A DNA stretch of 64,000 nt from NCBI RefSeq assembly GCF_030694375.1, contig NZ_JAUXYL010000003.1, forward strand, positions 108,857 through 172,856, written 5' to 3'. Shown piece after piece: positions 1 to 8,283 of the stretch. The position numbers and the translations under genes are program-made. Position 1 is the first letter of the stretch, and the number at the start of each line of letters is the position of its first letter. The notes below the pieces were generated by a model, which saw only the letters and a list, made by a program, of their open reading frames with translations, ran no database searches and was not told the DNA's origin. This DNA comes from Algoriphagus sp. (lineage in GTDB: Bacteria > Bacteroidota > Bacteroidia > Cytophagales > Cyclobacteriaceae).

Positions 1-1662
1 ATGCTTGCTTCATCAATTTGGGGCTTTTTTTACGGTGTCGAACTCACCGCTCAAACTCTGGAGGATATGCTTTTTTGGGTTAAACTCCAATACATAGGAC
101 TGGTATTGGCACCTTCTTGTTGGTTGGTTTTTGCACTGAAATATACTGCGTACGACACCTCCAAAAAACCATGGCTTTATCCTTTAATTTTCATTCTACC
201 TTTCCTCACTTACCTGATTGTACTTACAAACAGCTGGCACAATCTCCATTATAAAGACAGTTGGCTGATCGCAGACGGCCCTTTTCCAATCCTAGGTATC
301 GAAAAAGGAATCTGGTATCCTGTCCTGGTCATCTATTCCTATTTCTTTTATTTTCTGGGCACCTTAGTCCTTTGGAATCGTTTCCAATATGCAAATATTC
401 ACTTTAAGCTTCAAACGAGACTTTTGATAATAGGTGGATTTTTCCCATTGGTTATCAATGTCTTATATCAGCTCTCTTGGTTGAAGCCTTTTCAGGGCTT
501 GGACATGACTCCGTTCTCTTTTCTTTTCTCCTATTTTTTGATTTCAATCGCCATTTTGAAGTTCAATCTTCTCAATTTAAAGCCTGTCGCAAGAGATAAA
601 ATTCTAGAAGCGATGACCCGTGGAGTTTTGATTTTCGACAATCAAAACAAGATTGTTGATTTCAACGCTACCTCAAAAAACTTTTGTGCCCAACCAGATA
701 AAATTCGAATTGGGCAGGCCTCCGAACTTATTTTTTCCCATAGGCCAGAGATCGAAAAATTAATAAAGGAGAGAAAAAATCACACGATCCAAAGTCGAAT
801 CGCCCTTGATGGTGAGGAAAGAATTCTTCGCGTGGAAGCTGTTCAAATAAATGACAGTAAGACATTAGCACTTGGCGTTTTGCTCCTGATGGATGACATC
901 ACCGAACAAATAAAAACAAATGAGCAACTGAAAAATCAGACCGTAGAACTTCAACAATTGAATGATCTCAAGGATAAGTTTTTCAGTATTATTTCTCATG
1001 ACCTCAAAGGCCCTGTTTTTGGAGTTAAAGAACTTATACACTTAACTCAAAGCGGTGTTATTTCTAAAGAAGAGTTTCTGGACATGCTTCCCGAGGTATC
1101 CAAAAACATGGAACATGTTGCTCTTCTCCTGGAAAACCTTTTGGCTTGGACGAGCTCACAACTTCGGGGTGAATACTTACAGCCTCAAGTGGTGGATTTG
1201 GCAAAGTTGCTCAACAGCCAAAAAAACCTTTTAGATCGAATAGCTATAGAAAAATCCATCACAATCGAACTTCATGGTTTTGAAGACGCATGGGCTTTTG
1301 CAGATAAAAATATGCTGGAATTAATTGTCCGGAATTTGATTTCTAATGCACTGAAATTTTCTAATCCGGATTCCAAGGTTTTGGTCACCAATGAAATTCA
1401 AGGCGATAATCTGAAACTTTGTGTACGGGATTTTGGTACTGGAATCTCCGAGGAGAACCTCTATAAGTTAAATAATGGTATCTCTTTTACCACAAGAGGA
1501 CAGGCGAATGAAACTGGAACAGGTCTAGGATTAGTATTAGTTCGGGAATATATCCTTAAAAATGGTGGGACGATGACTGTTGATTCCAAATTAGGTGAAG
1601 GCAGTAAATTCTGCGTAACTATACCTAAGGCAGCTGAATCTGTTACCACATTGATTACTTGA
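1..1662 (+). CDS. Sensor histidine kinase with 7TM-type N-terminal region (5' end cut by window)
   Basis: A membrane sensor kinase that probably autophosphorylates on His and passes phosphate to a response regulator not seen here. Residues ~1-195 hold several hydrophobic helices resembling the histidine kinase N-terminal 7TM domain. A PAS-like segment follows (~200-300), then a HisKA box (FFSIISHDLKGP, ~328-339), then a HATPase domain with the N box (LIVRNLISNALKFS) and G boxes (DFGTGIS, GTGLGLVLV). The reading frame is open at base 1 and a first helix seems to be missing, so the true start is probably upstream of the window. The stop overlaps the tail of the convergent acyl-CoA reductase gene by 8 bp. 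Signal and target are unknown. Confidence 0.85.
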   Translation: MLASSIWGFFYGVELTAQTLEDMLFWVKLQYIGLVLAPSCWLVFALKYTAYDTSKKPWLYPLIFILPFLTYLIVLTNSWHNLHYKDSWLIADGPFPILGIEKGIWYPVLVIYSYFFYFLGTLVLWNRFQYANIHFKLQTRLLIIGGFFPLVINVLYQLSWLKPFQGLDMTPFSFLFSYFLISIAILKFNLLNLKPVARDKILEAMTRGVLIFDNQNKIVDFNATSKNFCAQPDKIRIGQASELIFSHRPEIEKLIKERKNHTIQSRIALDGEERILRVEAVQINDSKTLALGVLLLMDDITEQIKTNEQLKNQTVELQQLNDLKDKFFSIISHDLKGPVFGVKELIHLTQSGVISKEEFLDMLPEVSKNMEHVALLLENLLAWTSSQLRGEYLQPQVVDLAKLLNSQKNLLDRIAIEKSITIELHGFEDAWAFADKNMLELIVRNLISNALKFSNPDSKVLVTNEIQGDNLKLCVRDFGTGISEENLYKLNNGISFTTRGQANETGTGLGLVLVREYILKNGGTMTVDSKLGEGSKFCVTIPKAAESVTTLIT

Positions 1663-2683
1663 GTCCTAAAAGAAATCTCAGGGTGTCCACCTTATCCGCA
1701 TAATCCCATGGCTCGGGGTACTGCGCTTCACCAAAGCTAATAGCTCCCGGAATTTCATTTGGATCTCCTACGACACATTGGATTTTTGATTCCAATGAAT
1801 CTAATTTTTGAATAAGGTCTTCCTTTGAGCCATACACTTCATAAAAAAGGACACCTATTGGTGAAACGAGTTCAGTGCTCTCTCTGAGAATCAAAAAACC
1901 ATTGTCTAAGTGGGGCTCACTATTGACCAAATAGATGGATTTGATGTATTCGTAATTGTTGAGGTATTTATGATTTAAAGCAACCCAGTTAAACTTCTCC
2001 ATCACATCCAAAAAATGCTGGAGTTGGACTACGTTTTTGACGAAAATCTTGGATACATTCCTGCAGCCCAATCCGAAGTAAAGAAATATATCCTGCCCCA
2101 ATCTATCCAAGGTTTCCTGACTTTCATTTCCTGTCAAAATTGCTACCGAAGTCCTATTTGCCCGTATGATGCTTGGGTATTTGCCAAAATAATAATTAAA
2201 GTATCGGGCCGAATTATCACTGCCTGTAGCAATATAAGCATCCATTCCTTTCAGCATCTCTTCCACCTGAATGTAATTTTCAAAACCAGGTTCAAGCTGC
2301 AATAATCGGTTAATCAGCCACTGTGAAAAAAAGGAATCAGCGGAACTAAGTTTAGGAACTGCAATATGGCCGGAAATCAAGACACACATCAGGTCATGAA
2401 ATCCAACCCCCGGGATATTTCCCGCCATCAAGATTCCGACTTTTCGAGAAACTGGGGTTTCAGCAAGGGAGTATGTAGAAAGCCATTTTTCAAGTTTTTC
2501 TTTTTCTAAAAGTTTGGAAAGACCATTCAAAGCAGACTCCATTGTGACCTTTGTAAACCAGCTATTCTGATTATTAGCTCTTCGGAAAAGATCATCCTTT
2601 TCCTCCACGTTTAAATTGCTGAGCAAATTACCCAATCTGCAAAAAGCCTCAATCCTTTCCTTTGACGATAATCTTACTTCCAT
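1655..2683 (-). CDS. LuxC-like acyl-CoA reductase
   Basis: Related to the acyl-CoA reductase (LuxC) family, which reduces fatty acyl-CoA to aldehyde with NADPH. At 342 aa it is shorter than classical LuxC (~480 aa), but this short form is usual in Bacteroidota. Family-like segments include GILMAGNIPGVGFHDLMCVL, the ATGSDNSARYFNYYF segment and the GLGCRNVSKIFV region, which contains the probable catalytic Cys. No luciferase or LuxD/E partner is nearby, so a bioluminescence role is not implied. It is divergent from the ferredoxin gene downstream on the map and convergent with the sensor kinase. The physiological substrate is unknown. Confidence 0.8.
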   Translation of the reverse strand: MEVRLSSKERIEAFCRLGNLLSNLNVEEKDDLFRRANNQNSWFTKVTMESALNGLSKLLEKEKLEKWLSTYSLAETPVSRKVGILMAGNIPGVGFHDLMCVLISGHIAVPKLSSADSFFSQWLINRLLQLEPGFENYIQVEEMLKGMDAYIATGSDNSARYFNYYFGKYPSIIRANRTSVAILTGNESQETLDRLGQDIFLYFGLGCRNVSKIFVKNVVQLQHFLDVMEKFNWVALNHKYLNNYEYIKSIYLVNSEPHLDNGFLILRESTELVSPIGVLFYEVYGSKEDLIQKLDSLESKIQCVVGDPNEIPGAISFGEAQYPEPWDYADKVDTLRFLLGLK

Positions 2684-2750
2684 AGCACAAAGGTACCAAA
2701 ACCGTCTAAGCTTGGAATAAAATTAAATTAATTAGTATGACAACTTTTTA

Positions 2751-2781
2751 TTGCCTTGGAGCTGTTGAGATTGTACTTTTG
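2751..2781 (+). promoter_or_regulatory. Bacteroidota-type promoter of the ferredoxin gene
   Basis: TTG at 2751-2753 and TACTTTTG at 2774-2781 are separated by 20 bases. This matches the -33 TTG / -7 TANNTTTG consensus of Bacteroidota sigma factors, and the start codon lies 20 bases downstream. Confidence 0.6.
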
Positions 2782-2801
2782 GGATTCAAATTGATTGAAC
2801 C

Positions 2802-3149
2802 ATGGCAATAATGATTACAGACGAATGCATCAATTGTGGTGCATGCGAACCTGAATGTCCAAATACAGCAATTTATGAAGGCGGAGTAGAATGGACATGG
2901 GGAGGAGGAACAACCTTAAAACAAGTAACCCTGGAGGATGGCACAGTAGTGGACGCCACTGAAAAACAGGAGCCTGTTTCAGACGAGTTTTATTACATCG
3001 TGACAGCAAAATGCACCGAATGCAACGGTTTTCATGAAGAGCCGCAGTGCGCTGCTGTATGTCCGGTTGATTGCTGCGTCGATGATCCTGACAATCGAGA
3101 AACAGAGGAAGAGTTACTTGCAAAAAAAGCATTTATGCACGGCGAATAA
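2802..3149 (+). CDS. 4Fe-4S dicluster ferredoxin
   Basis: A 115-aa soluble ferredoxin carrying two [4Fe-4S] clusters for electron transfer. The first cluster motif is CINCGACEPECP (residues ~10-21). The second is split by an insert: CTECNGFHEEPQCAAVCPVDCC. The ~40-residue spacer between motifs and the 'CTECxG..EPQCxxVCPVDCC' pattern fit the YfhL/Fdx family of dicluster ferredoxins. It has its own promoter and is probably monocistronic, with a hairpin just after the stop. Its redox partner cannot be read from the neighbours. Confidence 0.9.
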   Translation: MAIMITDECINCGACEPECPNTAIYEGGVEWTWGGGTTLKQVTLEDGTVVDATEKQEPVSDEFYYIVTAKCTECNGFHEEPQCAAVCPVDCCVDDPDNRETEEELLAKKAFMHGE

Positions 3150-3174
3150 GAGTGGTTTCAATTCCACTCTTTCG
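3148..3174 (+). terminator. Hairpin after ferredoxin gene
   Basis: Arms AAGAGTGG (3148-3155) and CCACTCTT (3164-3171) are followed by a short T-rich tail. The hairpin begins inside the stop codon of the ferredoxin gene. It is a probable but weak intrinsic terminator. Confidence 0.5.
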
Positions 3175-3334
3175 TTGTTGAATTTCTGCCACTCATTCTT
3201 GTTTTTGAACCTTTGAAACCCTCTTTTAACTGCAGTTTCAAAAAAAAGTAAAATTCCTTTTTGAATTCTACGGGGCTTTTGTTTTACTTTAACCCATCAT
3301 TTAGTACAACCCAACACTAAAATCAGAAAGCACT

Positions 3335-3664
3335 GTGGAAGATCATAGAGGATACGACAGAGAAGAAATTTTCTCCAAAAAAGTTAAAGCAGGAAAAAGA
3401 ACTTATTTTTTTGATATTAAATCCACCCGGGCAAATGACTTTTACATCACCATCACGGAGAGTAAAAGGAAAATGAACGGAGACGGATTTACATATGAAA
3501 AACACAAAATCTTCCTCTATAAAGAAGATTTCTTCAAGTTTGCGAATGCACTTAACGAGACCGTAGATCACCTCAAGGAGGAGTTGATGCCGGAGATCGA
3601 TTTCACCCAGTTTGAAAAAGAAGATTCTGAAAATGAAATCAACGATGAATTAAAGTGGGAATAA
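3335..3664 (+). CDS. DUF3276 / PUR-alpha-like nucleic-acid-binding protein
   Basis: A 109-aa protein with GTG start, matching the DUF3276 (PUR alpha/beta/gamma) family of single-strand DNA/RNA-binding proteins found in Bacteroidota and spirochaetes. The recognisable core is VKAGKRTYFFDIKSTRANDFYITITESKR plus the basic/aromatic KIFLYKEDFFKFANAL stretch, which fit one PUR repeat (beta strands then a helix). The C-terminus is acidic (FEKEDSENEINDELKWE). It is followed by a strong terminator, so it is probably transcribed alone. The cellular role is not established. Confidence 0.85.
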   Translation: MEDHRGYDREEIFSKKVKAGKRTYFFDIKSTRANDFYITITESKRKMNGDGFTYEKHKIFLYKEDFFKFANALNETVDHLKEELMPEIDFTQFEKEDSENEINDELKWE

Positions 3665-3683
3665 TCCAACAAAAACTTAGTGA

Positions 3684-3715
3684 TTGCTAATCCACAGTTC
3701 ATTACGGTATATTTG
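3684..3715 (+). promoter_or_regulatory. Promoter of AI-2E permease/ychF operon
   Basis: TTG at 3684-3686 and TATATTTG at 3708-3715, spaced by 21 bases, match the Bacteroidota consensus. Predicted transcription would start near 3720, inside the terminator of the upstream gene. Confidence 0.5.
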
Positions 3716-3716
3716 A

Positions 3717-3741
3717 GGAGGCAAACGCCTCCTTTTATTTT
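3717..3741 (+). terminator. Intrinsic terminator of the DUF3276 gene
   Basis: A perfect stem GGAGGC-AAAC-GCCTCC (3717-3732) is followed by TTTTATTTT. It lies six bases before the ATG of the next gene, so it ends the upstream transcript right at the next gene's leader. Confidence 0.75.
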
Positions 3742-3747
3742 GTAGCT

Positions 3748-4842
3748 ATGCAGCGGTTTTTCTTATACCTTATTCTGTTTATCGCAGCCTTTTTATTATT
3801 TGGTTGGTATTTCTCCAATGTCACCCTTTATCTTATTCTTTCATTGATCATTGCCGCTTTGCTGCGGCCTCTCACAAACAGACTGAATGACTTCCATCTT
3901 GTCAAACAGCATATTCCGAGATGGATGGCTATATTGATTTCTTATGCCTCCATAATTTTATTGTTTTTTCTTTTGAGTTTGTTGTTTCTTCCCCTGATTA
4001 ATAATCAGATACTCATCCTTTCTGAAATGGACCTTGAAGGTATTTATACCCAAATTCAAGAGCCAATTGGAAGAATTGAACGTTTCCTTTTAAGGTATCA
4101 GCTGTTGGAAAATAAACCCGGTTCCCTTTTCGAAGAGCTAAAGACCTCAATAATCGATTTTATCAGAACTTTTGACTTTGGTAGTTTCATCAGTGGCTTA
4201 ATTAATTTGACCAGCAACTTTTTGATCGGCATCATGGCTGTGGCATTTATTACATTTTTTCTGCTGTTAGAAAATGGCCTGTTGCGAAGAAATCTTTTGA
4301 ATCTTATCCCCAATGCCTATTTCGAATTATCTGTTGCCACTTTTACCAAGGTTGAAAAATTGCTTTCAAACTATCTTTTTGGCCTCCTGATCCAAATGCT
4401 TTTCATTTTTTCCATTGCCAGTTTGGGACTCAGCTTTGTCGGTGTCGATTACGCACTCACTATCGCCTTGTTTGCTGCCGTTGCAAATCTAATCCCGTAT
4501 GCAGGGCCTATTTTGGGATCAGCTTTCGGGATCATTGTGGGAATTTCAACAGGTACTTTTTTGAGCGATGCAGAGTATACCTACTTTTTGTTTAAGATAT
4601 TATCAGTTTTTGCAGTAGTTCAACTCTCTGATAATCTGGTACTGCAGCCAATGATTTTCTCGAAAACAGTAAAGGCTCACCCGCTTGAGATATTTGTTGT
4701 TATCTTTGCCGGGGCAAAAATTGCAGGTATCACGGGGATGATCTTTGCAATTCCGGTTTATACCATATTCAGAGTATCCGTAATGGAGTTCTTCAGAGGG
4801 TACAAATCCTATCGAATATTTAAAATTAAAGCAACGAATTAA
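3748..4842 (+). CDS. AI-2E family transporter (UPF0118 permease)
   Basis: A 364-aa polytopic inner-membrane protein of the AI-2E exporter/UPF0118 family. Members include YdgG/TqsA, PerM and Na+/H+-antiporter-like proteins, so the substrate cannot be inferred. Two N-terminal helices (~1-75), an amphipathic middle (~85-145) and about five C-terminal helices follow the family layout. The conserved C-terminal region includes ALFAAVANLIPYAGPILGS and the VQLSDNLVLQPMIFSKTVKAHPLEIF signature. Its stop codon overlaps the ychF start by one base (TAATG), indicating translational coupling. Confidence 0.9.
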   Translation: MQRFFLYLILFIAAFLLFGWYFSNVTLYLILSLIIAALLRPLTNRLNDFHLVKQHIPRWMAILISYASIILLFFLLSLLFLPLINNQILILSEMDLEGIYTQIQEPIGRIERFLLRYQLLENKPGSLFEELKTSIIDFIRTFDFGSFISGLINLTSNFLIGIMAVAFITFFLLLENGLLRRNLLNLIPNAYFELSVATFTKVEKLLSNYLFGLLIQMLFIFSIASLGLSFVGVDYALTIALFAAVANLIPYAGPILGSAFGIIVGISTGTFLSDAEYTYFLFKILSVFAVVQLSDNLVLQPMIFSKTVKAHPLEIFVVIFAGAKIAGITGMIFAIPVYTIFRVSVMEFFRGYKSYRIFKIKATN

Positions 4843-5939
4843 TGGCATTACAATGTGGCATTGTCGGACTTCCAAATGTGGGAAAGTCTACCTTGTTTAA
4901 TGCGCTGTCAAGCGCCAAAGCAGAAGCAGCGAACTTCCCTTTCTGTACCATCGAACCAAACGTAGGTGTAGTATCGGTTCCTGACAAAAGACTTCAAATT
5001 CTTGAAGGACTGGTCAATCCGCAACGGGTTGTCCCGACAATCATCGAGTTCGTCGATATTGCAGGCTTAGTCAAAGGCGCTTCAAAAGGAGAAGGTCTCG
5101 GAAACAAATTCCTTGCAAACATCCGCGAAGTGGATGCCATCATTCATGTAATCCGATGCTTCGAAGACGATAATATTGTCCATGTGGCCGGGGGAGTTGA
5201 TCCTATATTTGACAAAGAGGTAATAGATACTGAACTCCAACTGAAGGATTTGGAATCTGTGGAAAAGAAAATCCAACGAATCGAAAAAGTAGCTAAATCC
5301 GGAGAACCGAAGGCAAAGGCGGAGCTCGAGATTCTCAATAGATTCAAACAAGGCCTGACATCAGGCATGAATGCACGGGCGATTGAAGCGGATAAGGAAG
5401 AGCTTGAGGCTGTTAGAGACCTTCATTTATTGACGATCAAACCTGTCCTGTATGTAGCTAACGTGGATGAGAGCAGTATTCTTACAGGCAATAAATTTGT
5501 GGATATCCTGAAGGAAAATGTAAAAGAAGAAAATGCTGATGTCATTATTCTTTGCGCCGCAATTGAAAGCCAAATTGCCGAATTTGAAGATGCAGATGAG
5601 AAAGCGATGTTTCTTTCAGAATATGGATTAGAGGAGAGCGGTTTGAATCGTTTGATATCAGGCGCTTATTCATTATTGGATCTAATCACCTATTTCACAG
5701 CAGGAGTTCAGGAAGTTAGAGCTTGGACCATAAAAAAAGGATGGAAAGCGCCTCAGGCAGCCGGAGTTATTCACACTGATTTCGAACGAGGATTCATCAA
5801 GGCCGAAGTCATCAAACTGGCTGACTACCAACAATTCAAGAATGAAGCAGGCTGTCGGGAAAACGGTAAAATTTCAATCGAAGGAAAAGAATATGTTGTA
5901 AAAGACGGTGATATTATGCATTTTAGGTTCAACGTTTAA
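4842..5939 (+). CDS. ychF: Redox-regulated ATPase YchF (Obg-like)
   Basis: A universally conserved P-loop NTPase of the Obg family (OLA1/YchF) that prefers ATP over GTP, binds ribosomes and affects stress responses. The 365-aa length is typical. Walker A is [15 protein letters not shown] (~8-22); the G2/G3 region is [10 protein letters not shown] and [17 protein letters not shown]. The altered G4 motif (NVDE instead of NKxD) is the family hallmark that shifts specificity to ATP. The C-terminal TGS domain is present ([14 protein letters not shown]...[12 protein letters not shown]). It is co-transcribed with the upstream permease. Confidence 0.97.
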   Translation: MALQCGIVGLPNVGKSTLFNALSSAKAEAANFPFCTIEPNVGVVSVPDKRLQILEGLVNPQRVVPTIIEFVDIAGLVKGASKGEGLGNKFLANIREVDAIIHVIRCFEDDNIVHVAGGVDPIFDKEVIDTELQLKDLESVEKKIQRIEKVAKSGEPKAKAELEILNRFKQGLTSGMNARAIEADKEELEAVRDLHLLTIKPVLYVANVDESSILTGNKFVDILKENVKEENADVIILCAAIESQIAEFEDADEKAMFLSEYGLEESGLNRLISGAYSLLDLITYFTAGVQEVRAWTIKKGWKAPQAAGVIHTDFERGFIKAEVIKLADYQQFKNEAGCRENGKISIEGKEYVVKDGDIMHFRFNV

Positions 5940-5959
5940 CTTTTTTTCAAATTTATTCG

Positions 5960-5967
5960 TACTTTTG
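5960..5967 (+). promoter_or_regulatory. Candidate -7 box for the cas6-like gene
   Basis: TACTTTTG lies 70 bases before the GTG start of the cas6-like gene and follows the Bacteroidota -7 consensus. No clean TTG -33 box was seen. Confidence 0.35.
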
Positions 5968-6037
5968 ACCATTGCTTATTCACCCAAACAAATAAGTATT
6001 TTAATTCATAATTGTCTCATTTTATTTTTAAATCACC

Positions 6038-6937
6038 GTGAGAGTTAGACTTATATTTTCACTTAAAAACAAAGGCTCCTACCTGCCTTTCCATCACCAG
6101 TATATCCTTGCGCAATTCCTCAAAGGAGTAATTGTAAAAGGAGGAAGAGAGGAATTCTTCAACTACAATTTCTTCAACTTTTCAGGCCTCAAAGGTCAGA
6201 CAAAAGTAAGTAGAAGTGGCTTGCATTATTACTCCAGTCTGGTGACGCTCGTCGTTTCTTCACAAAGTGAAGACTTCATGGATTACTTGCTTGAGCAGGT
6301 TTTTGCCACGCCAAAAATCGAGCTGGGCAATTTAATCCTTTCGCCAGAATACACCGAATTGGAGACTGAGCCCACGCTCGAGACCAACAACAAATTCGTG
6401 TGTATCTCTCCTTTGGTATTGATCACTCCCGCCTTCAATGAAGAAGCCGGTAAGCGATTTATCAATCCGGACAGCGACGAATTTTCTGATTTGCTTTACG
6501 AATCTACCTTGACCCGGATGGAAAAATCGGGTTGGTATACTCCTGAGCAGATGGAATCATTCTTCAAGTTCCAAGTTGTGCCTGACATGGTTTATGTAAA
6601 TAAGCTTAAAGAGCAGCAGAAGAAGTTTGCACGAATCTATGCGGTCTACGACATGGATGTGAAGTATGAAGTAAGAGGCTATACACTTCCTTTTACACTC
6701 TATGCTGCACCTGAAGTACAGGACTTCGTATTTAAGTGTGGATTAGGAGCATTTACCCATAAAGGATTTGGAATGCTTGACCTTGCAAACCATCCTTCAG
6801 GCGCAAATCGAACCACAACTTACAAATTCAAAAGAGAAGGGTTTGTTCCTTATAAACCTACAGAGCGTGTAAGGCAAAATGTAGCTCCTGCATCTGAAGA
6901 AGGTGAAATTGAAGGAGACCTGCCAGAAGAACTATAA
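6038..6937 (+). CDS. cas6: Cas6-family endoribonuclease, orphan
   Basis: A 299-aa protein of the Cas6 family, which cuts CRISPR precursor RNA within repeats. It starts at GTG. The N-terminal RAMP-type ferredoxin fold begins MRVRLIFSLKNKG and has a candidate active-site His pair (LPFHHQYILAQ, H20/H21). The C-terminal RAMP fold ends with the glycine-rich loop KCGLGAFTHKGFGML (~233-247). A ~45-residue hydrophilic, acidic tail follows (EGEIEGDLPEEL). No other cas gene and no repeat array lie in the 64 kb. Its neighbours (ychF, T9SS plug) are housekeeping. It may serve a distant array or have another RNA target. Confidence 0.8.
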   Translation: MRVRLIFSLKNKGSYLPFHHQYILAQFLKGVIVKGGREEFFNYNFFNFSGLKGQTKVSRSGLHYYSSLVTLVVSSQSEDFMDYLLEQVFATPKIELGNLILSPEYTELETEPTLETNNKFVCISPLVLITPAFNEEAGKRFINPDSDEFSDLLYESTLTRMEKSGWYTPEQMESFFKFQVVPDMVYVNKLKEQQKKFARIYAVYDMDVKYEVRGYTLPFTLYAAPEVQDFVFKCGLGAFTHKGFGMLDLANHPSGANRTTTYKFKREGFVPYKPTERVRQNVAPASEEGEIEGDLPEEL

Positions 6938-6943
6938 AATTTA

Positions 6944-6972
6944 AATCCTCTCATTCGAGAGGATTTTTTTTA
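6944..6972 (+). terminator. Terminator after cas6, shared with convergent gene
   Basis: The stem AATCCTCTC-ATTC-GAGAGGATT is followed by a run of T. It lies between the convergent cas6 and DUF5103 stops and overlaps the latter's last codons. Confidence 0.75.
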
Positions 6973-8244
6973 GATTCTTCGCCTATTTGGATGCAAGTAT
7001 ACGTAGCCGACTAGCTGATCATATCTAGATCCTAAAGCCCTGTAGTAGACTAAAACCTCATACTCATTTTCTGTCTCAAAGAAGCTCCCCTCAATGGGAT
7101 AGGAATCATAACCCGCTCCAGTCGAAAAAGCATATTGGTAATCATACCATCCCTGCTTCATTAGGATGGAGGTAGTGTAGAGTCCGGTCTTTGGTTCATA
7201 GACCATTTTGGATTCTGGACTTTTACCCCATGCTGTCAATGCACCGAGCATCCTAATATCACGGCCTGCCTCGGCTTGAAGGTAAAAAGTCGTATAAATG
7301 TATTCACTCTCAACTTCAGGATTGCCTCCGGGACGATCATTGGTGTATATCATATACTGCCCATTCATGTCCAAATACTGCGAATAAACACCTCCAGGCC
7401 TTGGTCTGTCGGCCAAGGCATTGGCGAAAATCGCAGTCTCCTCTACTTTAATTTCGGCAATATTTACTCCCGTAGCCCTGATAAATCTTAAATCCACAAA
7501 TCTAAATTCATTGCCTGCCCTGAAGGTGCTGCCACCGTCAAACGGCTCATAGCGAATACTTTTGGAGATTTGATTTAAAAACGTGGGCTTATTCAGGTAT
7601 TTCGCATTGTCCCAACGTTGATTTTGACGGATCACTACGCTGACTTGCGTGGTAGGATCAATGAGATCTACTTTGGAATAATTGACCATCACATTGATCT
7701 GCTGCAAAGTCCGACGATCCTCCGTCTGTGTGGGAGGAACAATCGAGGCACCTATCGAAAAGAGGTCCTCATAAACCATAAACCGTCGCGTGAGTATTAC
7801 ATCATCTTCATTTCTGTTTCGATAAACTTTCAGGACATAATTCCCGGATTTAGTAACTCTTGGAACTGTAAAGGAATAATGGATGTAAGGAATTCGAGTG
7901 TTGACAGAATAGCTATATTCCTGAATGTTATACTCATTGAAAGAAATAGAAAAATCGTTATTCCTAAGTGCGGACTTCTTCCAATCCACATCGCAGTGGA
8001 TCAATTTGGCAGAATACTGCTCGGGATCGTAGGCAATGTCATCAAATAATAACACCAAAGATTTCGCGTCATTAATAGAAACAACAGGGGCATCCAATTG
8101 GCTGTCTTGTTGAGATCCTTGGGGAAATAACCTAACGGAATGAACGTGCTCCGAATACACTCTGTCTTCAAAAACCTGGGAAAATGCCGAGCTCGTCAAC
8201 AAGAGAGTAATCGAAAAAGCGTAAATCAGTATTTTTCTTAGCAT
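6970..8244 (-). CDS. Type IX secretion system plug protein (DUF5103)
   Basis: Matches the DUF5103 family, whose Flavobacterium member is the periplasmic 'Plug' that closes the SprA translocon of the type IX secretion system. Length is 424 aa with an N-terminal signal peptide (MLRKILIYAFSITLLLTSSAFSQ). Family features are the N-terminal region with AKLIHCDVDWKKSALRNNDFSISFNEYNIQEYSYSVNTR split across strands, the GNYVLKVYRNRNEDDVILTRRFMVYED segment, and a C-terminal immunoglobulin-like part (MKQGWYDYQYAF). It implies the organism secretes or glides by T9SS; no other por/spr gene is in this window. Confidence 0.85.
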   Translation of the reverse strand: MLRKILIYAFSITLLLTSSAFSQVFEDRVYSEHVHSVRLFPQGSQQDSQLDAPVVSINDAKSLVLLFDDIAYDPEQYSAKLIHCDVDWKKSALRNNDFSISFNEYNIQEYSYSVNTRIPYIHYSFTVPRVTKSGNYVLKVYRNRNEDDVILTRRFMVYEDLFSIGASIVPPTQTEDRRTLQQINVMVNYSKVDLIDPTTQVSVVIRQNQRWDNAKYLNKPTFLNQISKSIRYEPFDGGSTFRAGNEFRFVDLRFIRATGVNIAEIKVEETAIFANALADRPRPGGVYSQYLDMNGQYMIYTNDRPGGNPEVESEYIYTTFYLQAEAGRDIRMLGALTAWGKSPESKMVYEPKTGLYTTSILMKQGWYDYQYAFSTGAGYDSYPIEGSFFETENEYEVLVYYRALGSRYDQLVGYVYLHPNRRRI

Positions 8245-8265
8245 GAGTTCAAAATAGAAAATTTA

Positions 8266-8283
8266 GCCCAAACATTTGGGCCA
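8266..8283 (-). terminator. Terminator of the ABC-F gene
   Basis: GCCCAAA-CA-TTTGGGC (8266-8281) lies directly after the ABC-F stop. On the minus strand it is followed by TAAATTTTC. It is a moderate hairpin. Confidence 0.5.

Noticed and set aside
1655..2683. LuxC homologue as part of a bioluminescence operon
   Set aside because: No luxA/B/D/E gene is present, and short LuxC-like reductases are widespread in non-luminous Bacteroidota.
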